From assembly GCA_037447655.1 (NCBI GenBank), contig JBBHKE010002632.1, positions 150,625 to 214,624 on the forward strand: a stretch of 64,000 nt of DNA. The letters are read 5' to 3'. Made by a program: the position numbers and the translations under genes. Positions 1-12,194 of the stretch are shown here, piece by piece. The DNA is from Zygnema cylindricum (Eukaryota; Streptophyta; Zygnematophyceae; Zygnematales; Zygnemataceae). Below the pieces are notes generated by a model. That model worked only from the letters and a program-made list of their open reading frames with translations, had not been told where the DNA came from and ran no database searches. Position 1 is the stretch's first letter, and each line of letters starts with the position of its first letter.

Positions 1-46
1 TCCGAGGAACGAGGAGAATGATACTGAAACCAGAGACTTCAACAAT

Positions 47-823
47 ATGGCGGCAAAGCACTTCATCCTACGCCATCTCACTCAAGGACTTGCATGTCCT
101 CATTTGCAGGTAGAAAAGGCATCCGATCTTTGGATGGCTCTCATAGAGATGTACCGAAGTGGTACGATTCAGCAACAACAGTTGGCTGATCAGAAAGTTA
201 AGGAGTATGTATACAAAGGGGGAAATATGTTGGATTTTTGCAATGAGCTTGCTACACTCTTCATGGAGCTAGAGAGTGCGGGAAAAGATTTTAGTGAAAA
301 AGAAAAGGTTAACTGTTTATTGATGAAGTTAACCGATGAGTTCGAGAACATAGTCAACCGTGTGCAGGACTTGCCGGACTCAAGGTGGATATGGAACTCA
401 GTGGTAGGGATGATTCTCGTTCGAGAGAATACGATTGAGATCGGAAGGGGAAGAAAGAGTGGCCAAGCCTTGGCAACAGCGACCGATTGGAGGAACAAGG
501 ATTCCCGGAAACCGGTCGGAAACTATGGGGGTAGGGAGCAGAAAAAATAGACCGACGAGTTCGAACCAAGGGCTCCCAAAGGTTTATGTCATTTTTGTAA
601 GAAACCGGGGCACTATATGGCAGAGTGCACTAAACTAACCGAGCTTTGGTTAAAGGAGGGACAGACCGGTGGTACCCCGAGAGGAAAGAAAAAGGCTCTT
701 GTCACACAAGGACTTGAGGCGGAATCCGAGGACGAGGACGATGAGCTCCTTTGGATGAGGAGTTGGAGGCGAAAAACGAGGTCGAAATTCCACGAAGGCA
801 GAAATGTGCTTACGGTCGATTGA
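47..823 (+). pseudogene. copia gag (UBN2-like) with CCHC zinc knuckle, frameshifted
   Basis: The first frame (47-550) carries the copia gag capsid-like domain, which packages element RNA in cytoplasmic particles. It includes a segment typical of plant copia gag (SGTIQQQQLADQKVKEY) and the FCNELATLFMELESAG region. The frame is lost near 545-570. The CCHC knuckle then appears in another frame at about 575-635 (CHFCKKPGHYMAEC), followed by a basic and acidic linker. The upstream start of gag is probably outside the window, so the ATG at 47 may be internal. A second copy of the same knuckle occurs on the minus strand at 20110-20290. Confidence 0.85.
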
Positions 824-3800
824 AAGGTGAAGCAGGCTGGATTGTAGATTCAGGTGCCTCCATGCACATGTGTAAGGATAGGCACCTGTTCAATAAGATA
901 AGAAAGATTTCCACCGTAGAGATAGAGTACGGGGATGGGAGGATAGTCACCACTACTCTTGTAGGATCGGTAGATCTGAAAGTGTTAGTAGAAGGAAAGA
1001 CATCCATATTAACATTCTCCGATGTATTGTTTATTCCGGAGCTGAACAAAAACCTTATCTCTGCATTTGTATTTGATGATAAGGGTTTTTTCACTAGCAT
1101 TAGGGAAGGAGTCTTTACTGCTAGTTTTGAGGAGGATGTCTATTTCATTGCTGAGAAAGGTAGCCATGGGATGTTTAGGCTGATTTTAAGTAATGAAACG
1201 AAGAAACTTTATTATGCTGGTGTTCATGATATTATGATGTGGCATAAGAGGCTTGGGCATGTGAATCTAGATAAGTTAAGAGAGATGAAAAAGATGGGAG
1301 TGGTGGAAGGGATTCAATTCAGTGAGAGTGATGATATAAGTGATTGTAGTGGATGTGCTCAAGGTAAAGCACACAGATTACCCTTTCCTAAAACAGCCAC
1401 CTATAAGGGAGAAAAAAATCTAGATCTAGTACACACAGATATTTAGGGACCGGCTAAAGTGCCCTCACCGAGGGGGAAGAGATTTATGATGACTATAACT
1501 GATGATTGGTCTCGGTATTTCCGGGTGTATTTTTTGAAAAACAAGTCAGAAGCTCAGGATTGTTTTAGACAGTATAAAGCATGGAGCGAAAAACTCCATG
1601 AAACTCCAATCAAGAGAGTATGGAGTGACAATGGTGGAGAGTATACTTCTAACCAGTTTGAGGATTTTCTGAGGGAAGATGGGGTCCAACACCAAAAGAC
1701 AGTTCCACATAATCCGGTACAGAATGGGGTAGCTGAAAGGTTAAATAGAACACTAAGTGATAGTGCTAGAAGTATGTTGTCAGATAAAAAGATAGGAAAA
1801 AGGTTTTGGGCAGAAGCAATGAACTGTGCTAATTACCTCAAGAATAGAGTTCTTACTTCAGCTATAAAAGATCAAACACCTTATGAGAGATGGACAGGCC
1901 GAAAACCAGACATATCTCACTTAAAGGTTTTCGGCAGTCAAGTGTTCAGTCTAGATACTGATCGGTCCAATTGGAAGCTAGATCCTAAAGGAAGACCGGG
2001 ATACTTATTAGGATATGATGAAGATGTTAAAGGATATAGAGTTTATGATCTAAAAAGGGAAGATATAATCTTAGTAAAGTATCTAGTAGTTATGGATGAA
2101 GGAAAGTCTGTGGATCCCTTCAAATATACGAAGTCAGTAAAAATCAGATTTGAGTCAGAAAATTCCGATGACTTTGAGCTTCCTAACTATCCAGGTTTTA
2201 GAGAAGATGACATTCTTGCAGGAACAAATCAGACCGAAAAGGACTCGGCTGTGGAAACTCCAGTGACAACTCTACTCGAAGCGGAAGACGTGGTGGAAAT
2301 TGATTCGGAATCAAGGGATAGGGGAGAAGCCGAGTTTGTTCGAAAGAATCCACGTGAACCATCTATTCCAGCCTCAGATTTTGAGGGGAGGAGGAAAAGT
2401 AGCAAAAGACTGGAAGAAAAACAGGTTAATAACAAGGTAACTAAACTATCTCATCAAGATGTACCTCAAACTTATGGAGAGGCGATGACCTGTCCAGAAA
2501 GAAACCGGTGGAAGACAGCCATCAATGAGGAGATGGCCTCCATTATGGCAGCCGATACTTGGGAGCTGGTGGATTGTCCACCTAACCGAAAACCAATCGG
2601 TTGTAAGTGGGTTTTCAAATTAAAACTGAACCCAGATAACACAATCGAGCGCTACAAGGCCCGACTAGTGGCAAAGGGATTTACACAAAAGGAGGAAATT
2701 GACTACGAGGAAACCTTTGCTCCGGTGGTCTGATCCGTCCGCATACTTCTCAGCCTGGCAGCAGCGGAAGATAGGGAAGTGCACCAGATGGACATCAAAA
2801 CAACCTTTTTGCATGGAGAATTGGAAGAGGAGATCTTCATGCGACAACCCGAAGGGTTTGTGGAGGAAGGAGAGGAGAGTAAGGTATGCCGGCTGATTAA
2901 ATCTCTTTATGGTTTGAAACAGGCGCCTCGACAATGGAATAAGAAGCTTGATGAGTTTCTTACCGGTCTTGGATATATCCGGATCAGCTCAGATCACTCA
3001 ATCTATGTTTTTGAAGATGATGAAGGTGTTATATTTATTGCAATTTATGTTGATGATTTGCTTGTTTTAAGTAAATCAATGGAAAAAAACTAATAAACAC
3101 AAAACCGATCTTAAGGGGAGATTTGAAATGAAGGATATGGGGGAAGCAAAATATATTTTGGGAATTCAAGTAGAGAGAGACCGAAAAAGAAAAATTATAA
3201 GATTGACTCAAAAGGAAGCAATAGGGAACATGCTTGAAAAATTTCAAATTGATAAAGCTAATAGTTGTACAACTCCAATGGAGTTGAAGAAGGGAAGTGA
3301 GGGGATTGAGGAAGAAGGAGTCATAGTCTTAGACGAGGAATTATCTCCTGAAGAACAAAAGTTCATGCAGACTAGTTCATGCAGACTATTCTTTACAGAC
3401 AAGTAGTGGGAAGTCTAATCTATTTTATGAATTGTACCCGGCCGGATTTAGCTGCAGTAGGAGGAGTGCTGAGTAGAAGTCTAAATGCTCCCACTAAGAG
3501 GGATTGGGAGGCAGCTAAGAGAGTTCTTAGATACTTGATAGGAACTAGGGATCTATGGTTGCATTTGGGTGGGGAGAGTACTGACATCACTACTTGGAGT
3601 GATGCCAGTTATGGTGATGCTCCGATGAGGAGATGCACTTCTGGATATGTATTATATGTGGGTGATGGGGCTTGTTGTTGGAGTAGCAAACAACAAAAAG
3701 TTATTGCTCAGTCCACCATGGAGGCTGAGTATATGGCCTCTTGCTCTGCTGTAAAAGAATTGATGTGGGTCAAGTCTTTGCTTGGTGAGCTTGGTCAACT

Positions 3801-4056
3801 TAAGAGTGGTGTGCAAAAAATATTTTGTGATAATCAGGCAGCAATCGCTATTTCTGCCAATCCTAAACATCATTTTAAAGCCAAACACATGGACATTAGA
3901 CTCAGCTTTGTTAGAGAGAAAGTAGAAAATAAAATAATCAGTTTAGAGTACCGACCAGATAGTGAGATGGTAGCAGATATGATGACCAAACCTGTGCCTT
4001 CCCCTAAGCTAATTTTCTGCAGGGAGAAGTGTGGTCTGAAATTAAAGATCGACTAG
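751..4056 (+). pseudogene. copia pol: protease, integrase, reverse transcriptase, RNase H (broken)
   Basis: The polyprotein starts with an aspartic protease (WIVDSGASMHMC near 840-875). A GAG-pre-integrase zinc region (HKRLGHVNLDKL) follows, then a DDE integrase core with D in VHTDI, D in WSDNGGEY and E in NGVAERLNRT. The reverse transcriptase runs from about 2500 to 3340, with FAPVV, LYGLKQAPRQW and the catalytic YVDDLL box near 3047-3063. RNase H runs from about 3560 to 4030 (STMEAEYMA). Breaks are a TAG at 1444-1446 just after VHTDI, a TGA after FAPVV at 2731, a frame change near 3090, and a 14-bp tandem duplication near 3363-3390 that shifts frame before the RQVVGSLIYF segment. The copy is dead. 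Confidence 0.92.
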
Positions 4057-4069
4057 AAAATAAGGGGAG
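4057..4069 (+). other. polypurine tract of the copia element
   Basis: A purine-rich stretch (AAAATAAGGGGAG) lies between the RNase H stop codon and the TG start of the LTR. This is the expected position of the plus-strand primer. Confidence 0.75.
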
Positions 4070-5307
4070 TGTAGAAATTAATGGTTTTTAAAAGTATTTT
4101 CTAGGTCTGAATAGAAATAAGAAAGAAGCCGAGGCAGTCTACCTCTAACTTCTCTCTCCAACTCTCAAACTTGTCGCAGTCACTGAGAAATTTGAGAGGG
4201 AGTTAGAGCCATGGCTACCTAGGCTATCCAGAGGTTTACGGGAAAATATATTTTAGTTAGGGGTTTTATTTACTAAAAGATATATGCCGGCCACAGGATT
4301 TGATCGTAGTACCTACCGACCGGCAGACTGCCTGTAGCCGTTAGCGTTAGCCGTTAAGTCTAGAAGTAGTGTTACGAATTATAGGGTTTGATAATTAATT
4401 AAACATTAATACGCAGGATAAATCATTTAACTATAATTGTTTACGGGATACATAGAACCGGTAGTGTAAAAGTATGATTTGCGGTACGGATAAGAAATCA
4501 ATACCGCGCATGGATTTATTACGGCTACGATCAAATGTGAATTTAATCGGACGGTCGGAATTAGCGCCGAGATCGCGGAAGAAGAATTCGGCGGTTTGTG
4601 GGCATCGCCACATCGGATGACACGTGGCGAAATTACATTAGATCGTGGTATCTCCGGAGATTACGGCACCGAATCCGGATATGACATGTGTCGACATTAA
4701 GGCCATGTTGTACAATTTCCGTACATAAAGTACACCGGCGACTGTACTTTTGTGTACGGTGGAGAAATCTGATTGGCTCCGTACATCAGAAGATAGAGTC
4801 TGTGAGAGAGATAGGACTTAGAAAAAAATAGGAGATAGGATCCTCTCTCCCACAGAGCTTCTGTACAAAAGGTCAACTTTGACCCTCCATAACTTACTGC
4901 TCAGGGGAGCAAATTCAAAGATTCTTTTTGCTATCAACTCAGGGGAGTCTTGCCTTCACAAAGGTGCACGTTGTCAGAGTTTTTGTCCGCAAGGGTGGCA
5001 GTTGTTCTTGCTGAAACACAAAGGGGTCAAGATTATCCTAGAGGCTTCTTAGAAGCTGTCCATTCTGAGGACTTATGGAGGTCTTAGAGTGTTATTTACC
5101 AATAGAATTAAGTTATTCAAACTATTGTGACATACGACAAGATTGACGTATGCCTCTTTGTTACAATGGACATTTTTCTATGTTTTATTGTTGTATATGG
5201 TTAACTTTTAGAAAGCGTTTGGTGTACGAAGAATATATAACCGTATGTACGTTTGTATTTTTGTACGGAACGCTCAACTAGTATAGTAACGTCCCGACAG
5301 CGTAACA
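4070..5307 (+). repeat. 3' LTR of the copia element
   Basis: The LTR begins TGTAGAAATTA straight after the polypurine tract and probably ends AGCGTAACA, giving TGT...ACA ends and about 1.24 kb. The right edge is inferred from that ending and from the start of an unrelated foldback repeat about 30 bp later. Parts of it, such as the segment around 4890-4940 (GCTCAGGGGAGCAAATTCAA), recur at 10470-10500. Confidence 0.65.
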
Positions 5308-5339
5308 CATCGAAATATTTTTCGACGGGAATTTAGGAA

Positions 5340-6420
5340 TGGTAATTGATCATGGCTGTGACTATTTTGGTTGCGCACAGTCATTTTACGTCACTTTGTC
5401 AAAGATTGTACATTTTAGGTACACGCTGGTACAATTGAAGTACCGCTGACTATAGATTTGACGGTCAAACAATTGAAATGCTTAGACTTCCAAAATGTTG
5501 TGACAACCAGTTAAAATTTTGCCGCGGCTATGAACGTCGGCCGTCATAATAAAATCAATAATTCACACGGGCGGCGAAGGTTTACGCTAACAAAACTGCG
5601 GCAACCACATGTAAATAAAAGTGTTGCAGATAGTCACTTTTTTTTGTTTTTCACTTTACACGAGCTTCATTTTGCGAGCTTATGTTGGATTTTAACTTAG
5701 CCGCAAAATTTAAATTTAATCGTGAATCGTTACATTGAACTTAGACGAAATTAATGAACGACGCGCAATCTTGTAGGCATAAATTAAATCGCACGAAACG
5801 AAATATACTTTGTACAATACCATTACGATTTCCGATTAAATTTCAATTTAATTGATATTTTTACGCGGGTCCGTTATATATTTTTATTATAATGTACAAA
5901 GTATATTTCGTTTCGTACGAATTAATTTTTCCGTACAAAATTTCACGTCGTTCATTTATTTGCGTCTAAGTTCAATGTAACGATTCAAGATTAAATTTCA
6001 ATTTTGCGGCTAAGTTAAAAGCCAACATAAGCTCGCAGAGTGGAGCTCGTGTAAAGTGAAAACAAAAAAAAAGTGACTTTCTCCAACACTTTTATTTACA
6101 TGTGGTTGTCGCAGTTTTGTTAGCGTAAATCTTCGCTGCCCGTGTGAATTATTGATTTTATTATGACGGCCGACGTTCACAAGCGCGACAAAAGTTTAAC
6201 TGGTTGTTACAACATTTTGGAAGTCCAAGCATTTCAATTGTTTGACCGTCATATCTATAGTCAGCGGTACTTAAATTGTGCCAGCGTGTACCTAAAATGT
6301 ACAATCTTTGACAAAGTGACATAAGTGACTGTGCGCAACACCTAAAATGTACAATCTTTGACAAAGTGACATAAGTGACTGTGCGCAACCAAAATAGTCA
6401 CAGCCATGATCAATTCCCTT
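5340..6420. mobile_element. long foldback (inverted-repeat) element, about 1.1 kb
   Basis: Two arms of roughly 500 bp face each other around about 5880. The outer ends read AATTGATCATGGCTGTGAC and its reverse complement. Inner matching blocks include AACCACATGTAAATAAAA (left) and its complement near 6095-6115, and AAATATACTTTGTAC near 5800 against its complement near 5893. The right arm has a 50-bp tandem duplication (6290-6389). There is no coding capacity, so it is a non-autonomous element. A related, larger copy is at 49840-52570. Confidence 0.8.
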
Positions 6421-6599
6421 TAGTAATGTACCCTTTTTAACAAATTTCATTTTTTGTTTTTTGTTCTTTTGGATTATTTGTCGTTTTGTAAATAGTACAG
6501 TACTTTTCCCGGATGTACGGAAGTGATTGTTCGCTTTGTCAATCAAATTTTAAGTTTAACATTTTTTTTTTGGCTACTTTAGTTTTTGTCACGGTTCAG

Positions 6600-9300
6600 A
6601 TTGGACTTTACCTTGCCGTACTAAACGGATCCTTGCTTTTTTTGGATTTTGTAACTCCCAAAGCCCCCGGAAAGGGAATTGTGAACTATGGCACCGACCC
6701 CACGAATTTCTCAAACATAGCGAGGTAAAAATAAAAAATTATTTAATTTAAGTTATAAACAATATATTTTTTTGTATATTCTTTTATCTTTTTCTTGTCC
6801 TTTCCTAACCTTTCCCCCCTTTTGTTCTCTAGAACGTGAATCGCAAATAGTGTTAATAATTTTTTCGCCACTTAAAACATCTTTTCTCCGTACACACTTT
6901 TCGATTTTCAATTTGAGACCGCCAATTGGAAGATGAGAATATTACCTTTCAATCGCCAGCGTCAGATCCAGAATCTGACACGTGTGTACGGAGAAAAGAT
7001 GTTTTAAGTGGCGAAAAAACCATTAACACAAATTGCGATTCACGATGTAGTTTTTTTGTCTTTTTGTTATCTAAAGTTTTTAGCTGTCTTGGTACAGGTG
7101 TACTTTTCTTACTCTGTAGTTGTCTTTTTCAACCATCTTTTTCCTTTTTTTCCCTTTTTTTTGAAATTGCTGCGATAGAAAAAGATATACGTACGCAAAT
7201 GGGTACGTGGGAGAATATACCTCTAGATATATTTTTAAATGTCTTATTGGCCCTTTGACCCTCTCCACCGTATATTGCTACCAAGTTTGAGGGTACAGAC
7301 GAATATTCGAGTTCAAATCGCTCCCACAGAAAGGAGATTCGAGCCTTTTATTTGGTCTTTTGGGTACATTTTTCCACAAAAACCCATTTTTAAGCCTCTT
7401 CAATTAGGTTTTGGGATAGTTTGTCGTGATTGTGGTGTTGTTGTTTTTTTCTTATTCAAGCCTCATTTTTGGTCATTCCGAGTCTCTTTTAGCTAACTTG
7501 TACTTCTACTAACTCTTTTAGGTTTATCTTTTAGGTCAATTTTTTCATTTTAATTGTTGTTCTTGTAGACTTTCTTACCGGCCTTAACCTCTCTCATTTT
7601 TTTTTTCAGCCGATGTGGGACAATCGCCCTATGCGAGTGTCACAAGTGTCACATACCAGAGGATGTAGGAGGCTCGAGTGGATTTTGTCCTATTTGCCGC
7701 CGATCTTTGCTATGGTGACAATTTACACTCCTACATTTATGTGCACTCCTAGCACTATTGTACCAAAACTCCAAAATATTCTCACTTCTATTATTGTTCT
7801 ACCAAGTACGACTATTTGCACCCCTATATATGTTTGCACTATTGTAGTTATTGTAGCAAATATGACTATTTGCTCGGCTACATATATTTCCACTAATGTT
7901 TATCCTTTCAATGTATTTTCAATAAAAAATGTAATATTTTAAATACATATACCATTCTGTTACTTATCATTTGAATGTTAAAACTCTATTATTTGTGTCT
8001 TATCTAATGTCACTCTCACTTGACTATTTTTAATAATACTATCAAGATCATTAACAACATTATTACTTTTCACTTCTTTTGTTCTTGTGGCTTTTTTTCT
8101 CATTTTTCTGTTATTTTTTCTCTCTATCGATCTCCTTCTCTCTTTCTCTTCTCTCTCTCTCTCCTCCCTCTCTCTGTCCCTCTCTCCCTCCCTCTTTTTT
8201 TCTTTTGTTTTGTCCCTGCAGCTGATCTTTACACTCCCTTACCTGCGAACCCTAGGACGGGAACAACGACCTCGACTCTTGGAAAGGTTTCGATGACCTC
8301 GGCCGCTCCACTTGCTGTGTTGGAGGAGTGCGATGGGACTCCTATGGACGACTCGCCCAATAACTTTTTGCCTACACTGTACGTATATTTGCACTGTTTG
8401 TTTACTTTGTCAACTTTGTCGGTGTTGTTAACTTTTTCGGTGTTTCTGATTTGTCAGTGTTGCTAATTCGATGGTGTTGTTGGTTTGTCGGTTTTGTATG
8501 TTTGTTAATGTTGTTGGTTATGGAGGGTACTCCTCCACACAACTATTTCAAAAGATTTTGGCTTACACTAATTATTTTTGTGTCTATACATCTTGTAATA
8601 TTTGTAGATCAATTAGAATTTGGTTAATTTGTTGGTGTGTGGATTTGTGTGGTTATCAGCTTGCCAGTTTGTGGTTGGTGCCTTTGAAATCATTCTTATA
8701 ACAATTTTCAGTCTCTATTCAACGGTTTGTCTGTTTGGAGGAGTTGTTGTGTAGTACTATCATTTGTCTCTACTTTTAATCTTACTACTGTTTTTTTTCA
8801 AATTTTTGTTGGATATATTATTGCAATATAGCCTATGGCTTTTATCCCACGAAACCACAAGAGTGAATATGTGCCTGCTTGGAACGAAGTCGAACCCTAC
8901 AAAGCTTACCTTGCTCGAGTTCCTAGACTTCTCGATACGAACCGCAATTTCGTTGATAAGGTGAAATATTTGTTCTTGTTGAAGTATGTCCTTGTGAAGT
9001 TTATAGTTTTTGCCCTTTGAGTGAGTATCAAAATAAGATTTGGCTTTTTTAGAGTAATGTGTGAAAAAGATACTTTGTTTTTGATTTGAAAACCTTTTGT
9101 TTTCTAAAATTGATGACAATGACGTTATTTACTATTAGATAAAAAATGTGTATTTCAATTGAAACAACGGTTTTGTTTTATGATTTTTCAGTATATTGAC
9201 ACTAACTCCTACTCCAAAAAGACATGGGCTGCGAAATCCCCCATTTTCTATTGTTTGGATATCAGCCCGGCTCAAAGCATTTTCCAAATACACTCACCAA
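6600..9300 (+). pseudogene. purple acid phosphatase pseudogene, exons 3-8 equivalent
   Basis: Six blocks match exons 3-8 of the intact PAP at 20910-29715 in order, strand and mostly length: 6600-6724 (exon 3), 7171-7363 (exon 4), 7610-7714 (exon 5), 8222-8378 (exon 6), 8832-8960 (exon 7) and 9192-9300 (exon 8). Exon phases agree for 3, 5 and 7. Damage is clear: a TGA inside exon 4, a TAG inside exon 5, a frameshift plus TAA in exon 6, and a small deletion in exon 8. Metal-site motifs have decayed: GDLTY has become AADLCY and PGNHE has become PRNHK. Exons 1 and 2 were not found upstream. The retained exon structure shows it arose by DNA duplication, not retroposition. Confidence 0.88.
6835..7044. 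mobile_element. MITE with about 60-bp terminal inverted repeats
   Basis: The ends read CGTGAATCGCAAATAGTG and, on the other strand, CGTGAATCGCAATTTGTG. The complementarity continues for about 60 bp through a TTTTCGCCAC...ACATCTTTTCTCCGTAC block. It lies in the intron between exon 3 and exon 4 equivalents of the PAP pseudogene. The same family is at 34508-34728 and 48273-48475. Confidence 0.75.
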
Positions 9301-9599
9301 GTTTATTTAACAATTTAATTATCCTTTTTTACACCTACTGTAATTATGGAACACGATCATGATTCTCTTATTTGATTTTCTAATTTAGTTACACTCAAAT
9401 ATACTCACCAGGTTTATGTATTATTTTCCATCTTTTTTAACGATCGATTGAAATTATCTTAGGTGAATATGATTATCTTACTTTATTCTTTGATGTGATT
9501 ACAAGTAATATCTTGTAGTAAAACCAGGATGGCCTTTTTTGTCTTTTGTCTCATTAAGTGAAACTAAAGTTTCACATGTTTTTTTTTTTGTTATTGTAT

Positions 9600-9740
9600 G
9601 GCAGGATTACTGGTGTTTATGTATTTATGTGTATTAGTGGTGTTTGTATGTTTATGTATGTCTTTGAATTAGTGGTGTATGTATGTTTATGTATGTTTGT
9701 GTGGTGGTGGTAAATGTATGTTTATGTATGTCTTTGTATT
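9600..9740. repeat. TGTATGTTTATG-type minisatellite, left block
   Basis: Degenerate tandem units around GTATGTTTATGTATG. The same repeat resumes at 10835-11045, so the LTR fragment between them probably inserted into one array. Confidence 0.7.
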
Positions 9741-9790
9741 TGTTGAAAAGAAAATAATAATATTCACTTCTTTATTTAGATTTTAGAGAG

Positions 9791-9816
9791 ACGAGAGAGA
9801 GAGAGAGAGAGAGAGT
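9791..9816. repeat. (GA)n microsatellite
   Basis: A short run of GA dinucleotides lies next to the tRNA-like remnant at 9891-9960. Confidence 0.8.
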
Positions 9817-9890
9817 CGCCATGGCTGCCCTTATAGTCAGAAAGAAACAAGCAGACAGGCAAACAAACTGATAGATGACCAAAATATTGC

Positions 9891-9960
9891 CCTAGACAAA
9901 ATTTGAATCGTGGTCTACGGAGAAATGTAGACGTAAGCCTTATCCATTAAGGCGTTAATG
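9891..9960 (-). other. possible tRNA-derived remnant (SINE head or decayed tRNA)
   Basis: On the minus strand an A-box-like TTAATGGATAAGGC is followed by a possible anticodon stem (GTCTAC/GTAGAC) and a B-box-like GATTCAAAT. The start resembles plant tRNA-Arg heads (CCTAATGGATAAGGC). The acceptor stem is not convincing, so it is probably a decayed tRNA or a SINE head. Confidence 0.35.
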
Positions 9961-10049
9961 AAACAATACACGTGTGTGGTTCGATATTTTATTAATAAAA
10001 AACGCAACGTCACTTTTCACTTAAACACACCAAATTGACGAAACGACAC

Positions 10050-10800
10050 AAATAGACTACAGTGCCCGCGGACGCGAATCTAACCGTGTAAAATATATGA
10101 TCGGACAGACGTCGTCGCCGCCACCAAACCCGAGTGAATCGTTAGCGACTTTCGGACATAGCGCGCCGCCAAACCTGAGTGAATCTTTGGCGCCTTTGGG
10201 ACATAGCGGCGAGTTGTGCCAAGTGGCGCCACATCGTTGGACGCCGGAAAAGATGGGAGGAGGAACGATGGCTCCCAAGCTGACAAGTGTCGACTAGAAT
10301 ACCACGTTGTACAATGGCCGTACAAGAAATACAATCGGCCACTGTACCTTCTTGTACTATACACTCTTTGGATTGGTGGTCAGTAGTAGGTAGTTGTGAT
10401 TAGAAGTTTAAGGACTTAGCGTGTTTGAGGAACCTTTTGTATTTATAGGCCATCTTTGGCCAGCCATAACTAACCGCTCAGGGGAGCAAATTCAATGATT
10501 CTTTTTGCTGCAAACTCCGAGGAGTCTAGGTTACACAGGGGTGTAGTCGGTAAAGGTTTTTGCTTGATAGGGTTGCGGTATTTCTAAGGGAATGTCAAGG
10601 TGGGGGAATGTGTCCAAATACTCATATTCTAACTTTCATTCTGTTGAGGTACTGAGCACACAGAAAGTCGTCTTTCAGAAAGTCGTCTTTCACAAGGGTG
10701 AAGCTGTATTGGGTTTTTGATTGTTAGGTTGTCAGTCCTTTGGGTTTCTATCAACTTAGAGTCGGCACTATCTAGGTAAGCTTCGTTGGATATACGAATT
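10050..10800 (+). mobile_element. copia LTR fragment
   Basis: This stretch matches the LTR at 4550-5050: a GTGTCGAC block, a GTTGTACAAT...CCGTACA block, GCTCAGGGGAGCAAATTCAA and GATTCTTTTTGCT follow in the same order. It has no coding region and is flanked on both sides by the same minisatellite, so it looks like a solo LTR or truncated LTR that landed in the array. A closer relative lies inverted at 61013-61585. Confidence 0.7.
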
Positions 10801-10834
10801 TTCTGAGGGAATGGACTCCATAAAATTTCAGTAT

Positions 10835-11045
10835 TAGTGATTTATGTATGTTTATATATGTTTGTGTGTTGGTTGTATATGTATGTTTTTGTATTTATGT
10901 GTATTAGTGGTGTTTGTATGTTTATGTATGTCTTTGAATCACTGGTGTATCTGTGTTTATGCATGTTTGTGTGTTGGTGGTGTATGTATTGTATGGTTAT
11001 GTTGTGACCATAGGTGATGTATGTATGTTATGTATGTCTATGAAT
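10835..11045. repeat. TGTATGTTTATG-type minisatellite, right block
   Basis: Continuation of the array at 9600-9740 with units such as GTGTTTGTATGTTTATGTATG, split by the LTR fragment. Confidence 0.7.
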
Positions 11046-12190
11046 TTTGTTGTTGACTTATTTCCCAATTTGAAATATAGATCGTGTTGAGAACTACGCA
11101 CTTTTGCACCTGTGTATTGATGTGGTGCATGGGTCATCATGTGCAAACTATATCTGGTAAACCTGTATTATAAGTATATTGTATCTGGATCAACATATAA
11201 ATTGTGCATGGTATACGTGGCTATTAGATATAGGCATATAGCGCTGCACTACTGCAGTTTTCACACTTTTGATCCATGATTTGGTGTCCTGGAACAGATT
11301 TGTAGACAAAAATATGTACTTTATGCATTGAAAGGTACAATTTGTTTACCGTTCTAAAATGTTGATTTTCTGTATTGTAACACAAAATTCTGAAATTTTG
11401 TTTGAGCTTGTTCTATGTATGTACGGTATTTTAGGGTGAACCTCTCCAAACCTGGTGCAAGCCTTACGGTAACATTCCATCAGGATTTCCCAGTAAATGT
11501 ATGTTCACGTTTAGTAAATGTACGTTCACGTTTAAAGCAATAATATTTGTAACACTTCTCTATCAGGTCGTGCCAGCGAGGCAAAATTTGTTTACGTGTT
11601 TGATTGCGATTGGAACCACGTAGGATCCGGTTGAGCCGGCCGGCAATAATGAAAGTTTTGAAAAATACAAAATCTCAATTGAGTATCCGTACGGGCGAAC
11701 ACTGATTAAAATATCTAGTAGCGTCATACTAATGTACAATCTGAACGTTATTGTATTTGTCGTTGTACCAACGGCCACAAAAATCGTTGCAAAAAGAAAA
11801 CTTGTACAAATGTCTATGAATGTACCATTTGTTCGTTCATCTGTTATCGCTGTACCAACGGTTATGAACCCCAGAGTCCATGGCCCCAGTCTGACCTTCT
11901 TTTTGAAACACCTTGTCTAGGCGTCCTTCTCTGCAGTCAAACTTGCGCAACCGCTTTCAGTGTATACGACTCTAACCTACGTTTACCGCAGCCTATTGCC
12001 ACATCAGCAGTTACATATAGCGAACATCCTTTTAAAATGGACTTGTTTTTAAAAATTTTTATTCTTCTCACTATAAATGAAGTGAACCACTCTAATGAAG
12101 ACTTGATTATCCTAGCTTTCCTCATGTATTTCATCCAGAAGATAGTCTGGTCTCAAACACTAACCTTCCTAAATATTGCAAGTATTTATT
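11046..12190. other. AT-rich stretch, no gene seen
   Basis: Nothing convincing was recognised on either strand. It may be the 5' flank of the Harbinger element that follows. Confidence 0.5.
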
Positions 12191-12194
12191 GTAC

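Larger units (their letters stand above)
1..5307 (+). mobile_element. Ty1/copia LTR retrotransposon, 3' part
   Basis: This is the 3' portion of a copia-type element; its 5' LTR and the start of gag lie left of the window. The domain order gag, zinc knuckle, protease, integrase, reverse transcriptase, RNase H, then a polypurine stretch (4057-4069) and an LTR is the copia order. The reading frame is broken several times (near 550, TAG at 1444, TGA at 2731, near 3090, and a 14-bp tandem duplication near 3363-3390), so the copy cannot be autonomous. Related LTR fragments lie at 10050-10800, 20000-20100 and 61013-61585, so the family has been active repeatedly at this locus. No 5-bp target duplication can be tested because the left end is missing. 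Confidence 0.93.

Noticed and set aside
8020-8466. 148-codon plus-strand frame as a separate gene
   Set aside because: It crosses a pyrimidine intron and the frameshifted exon 6 equivalent of the PAP pseudogene; only that exon part is meaningful.
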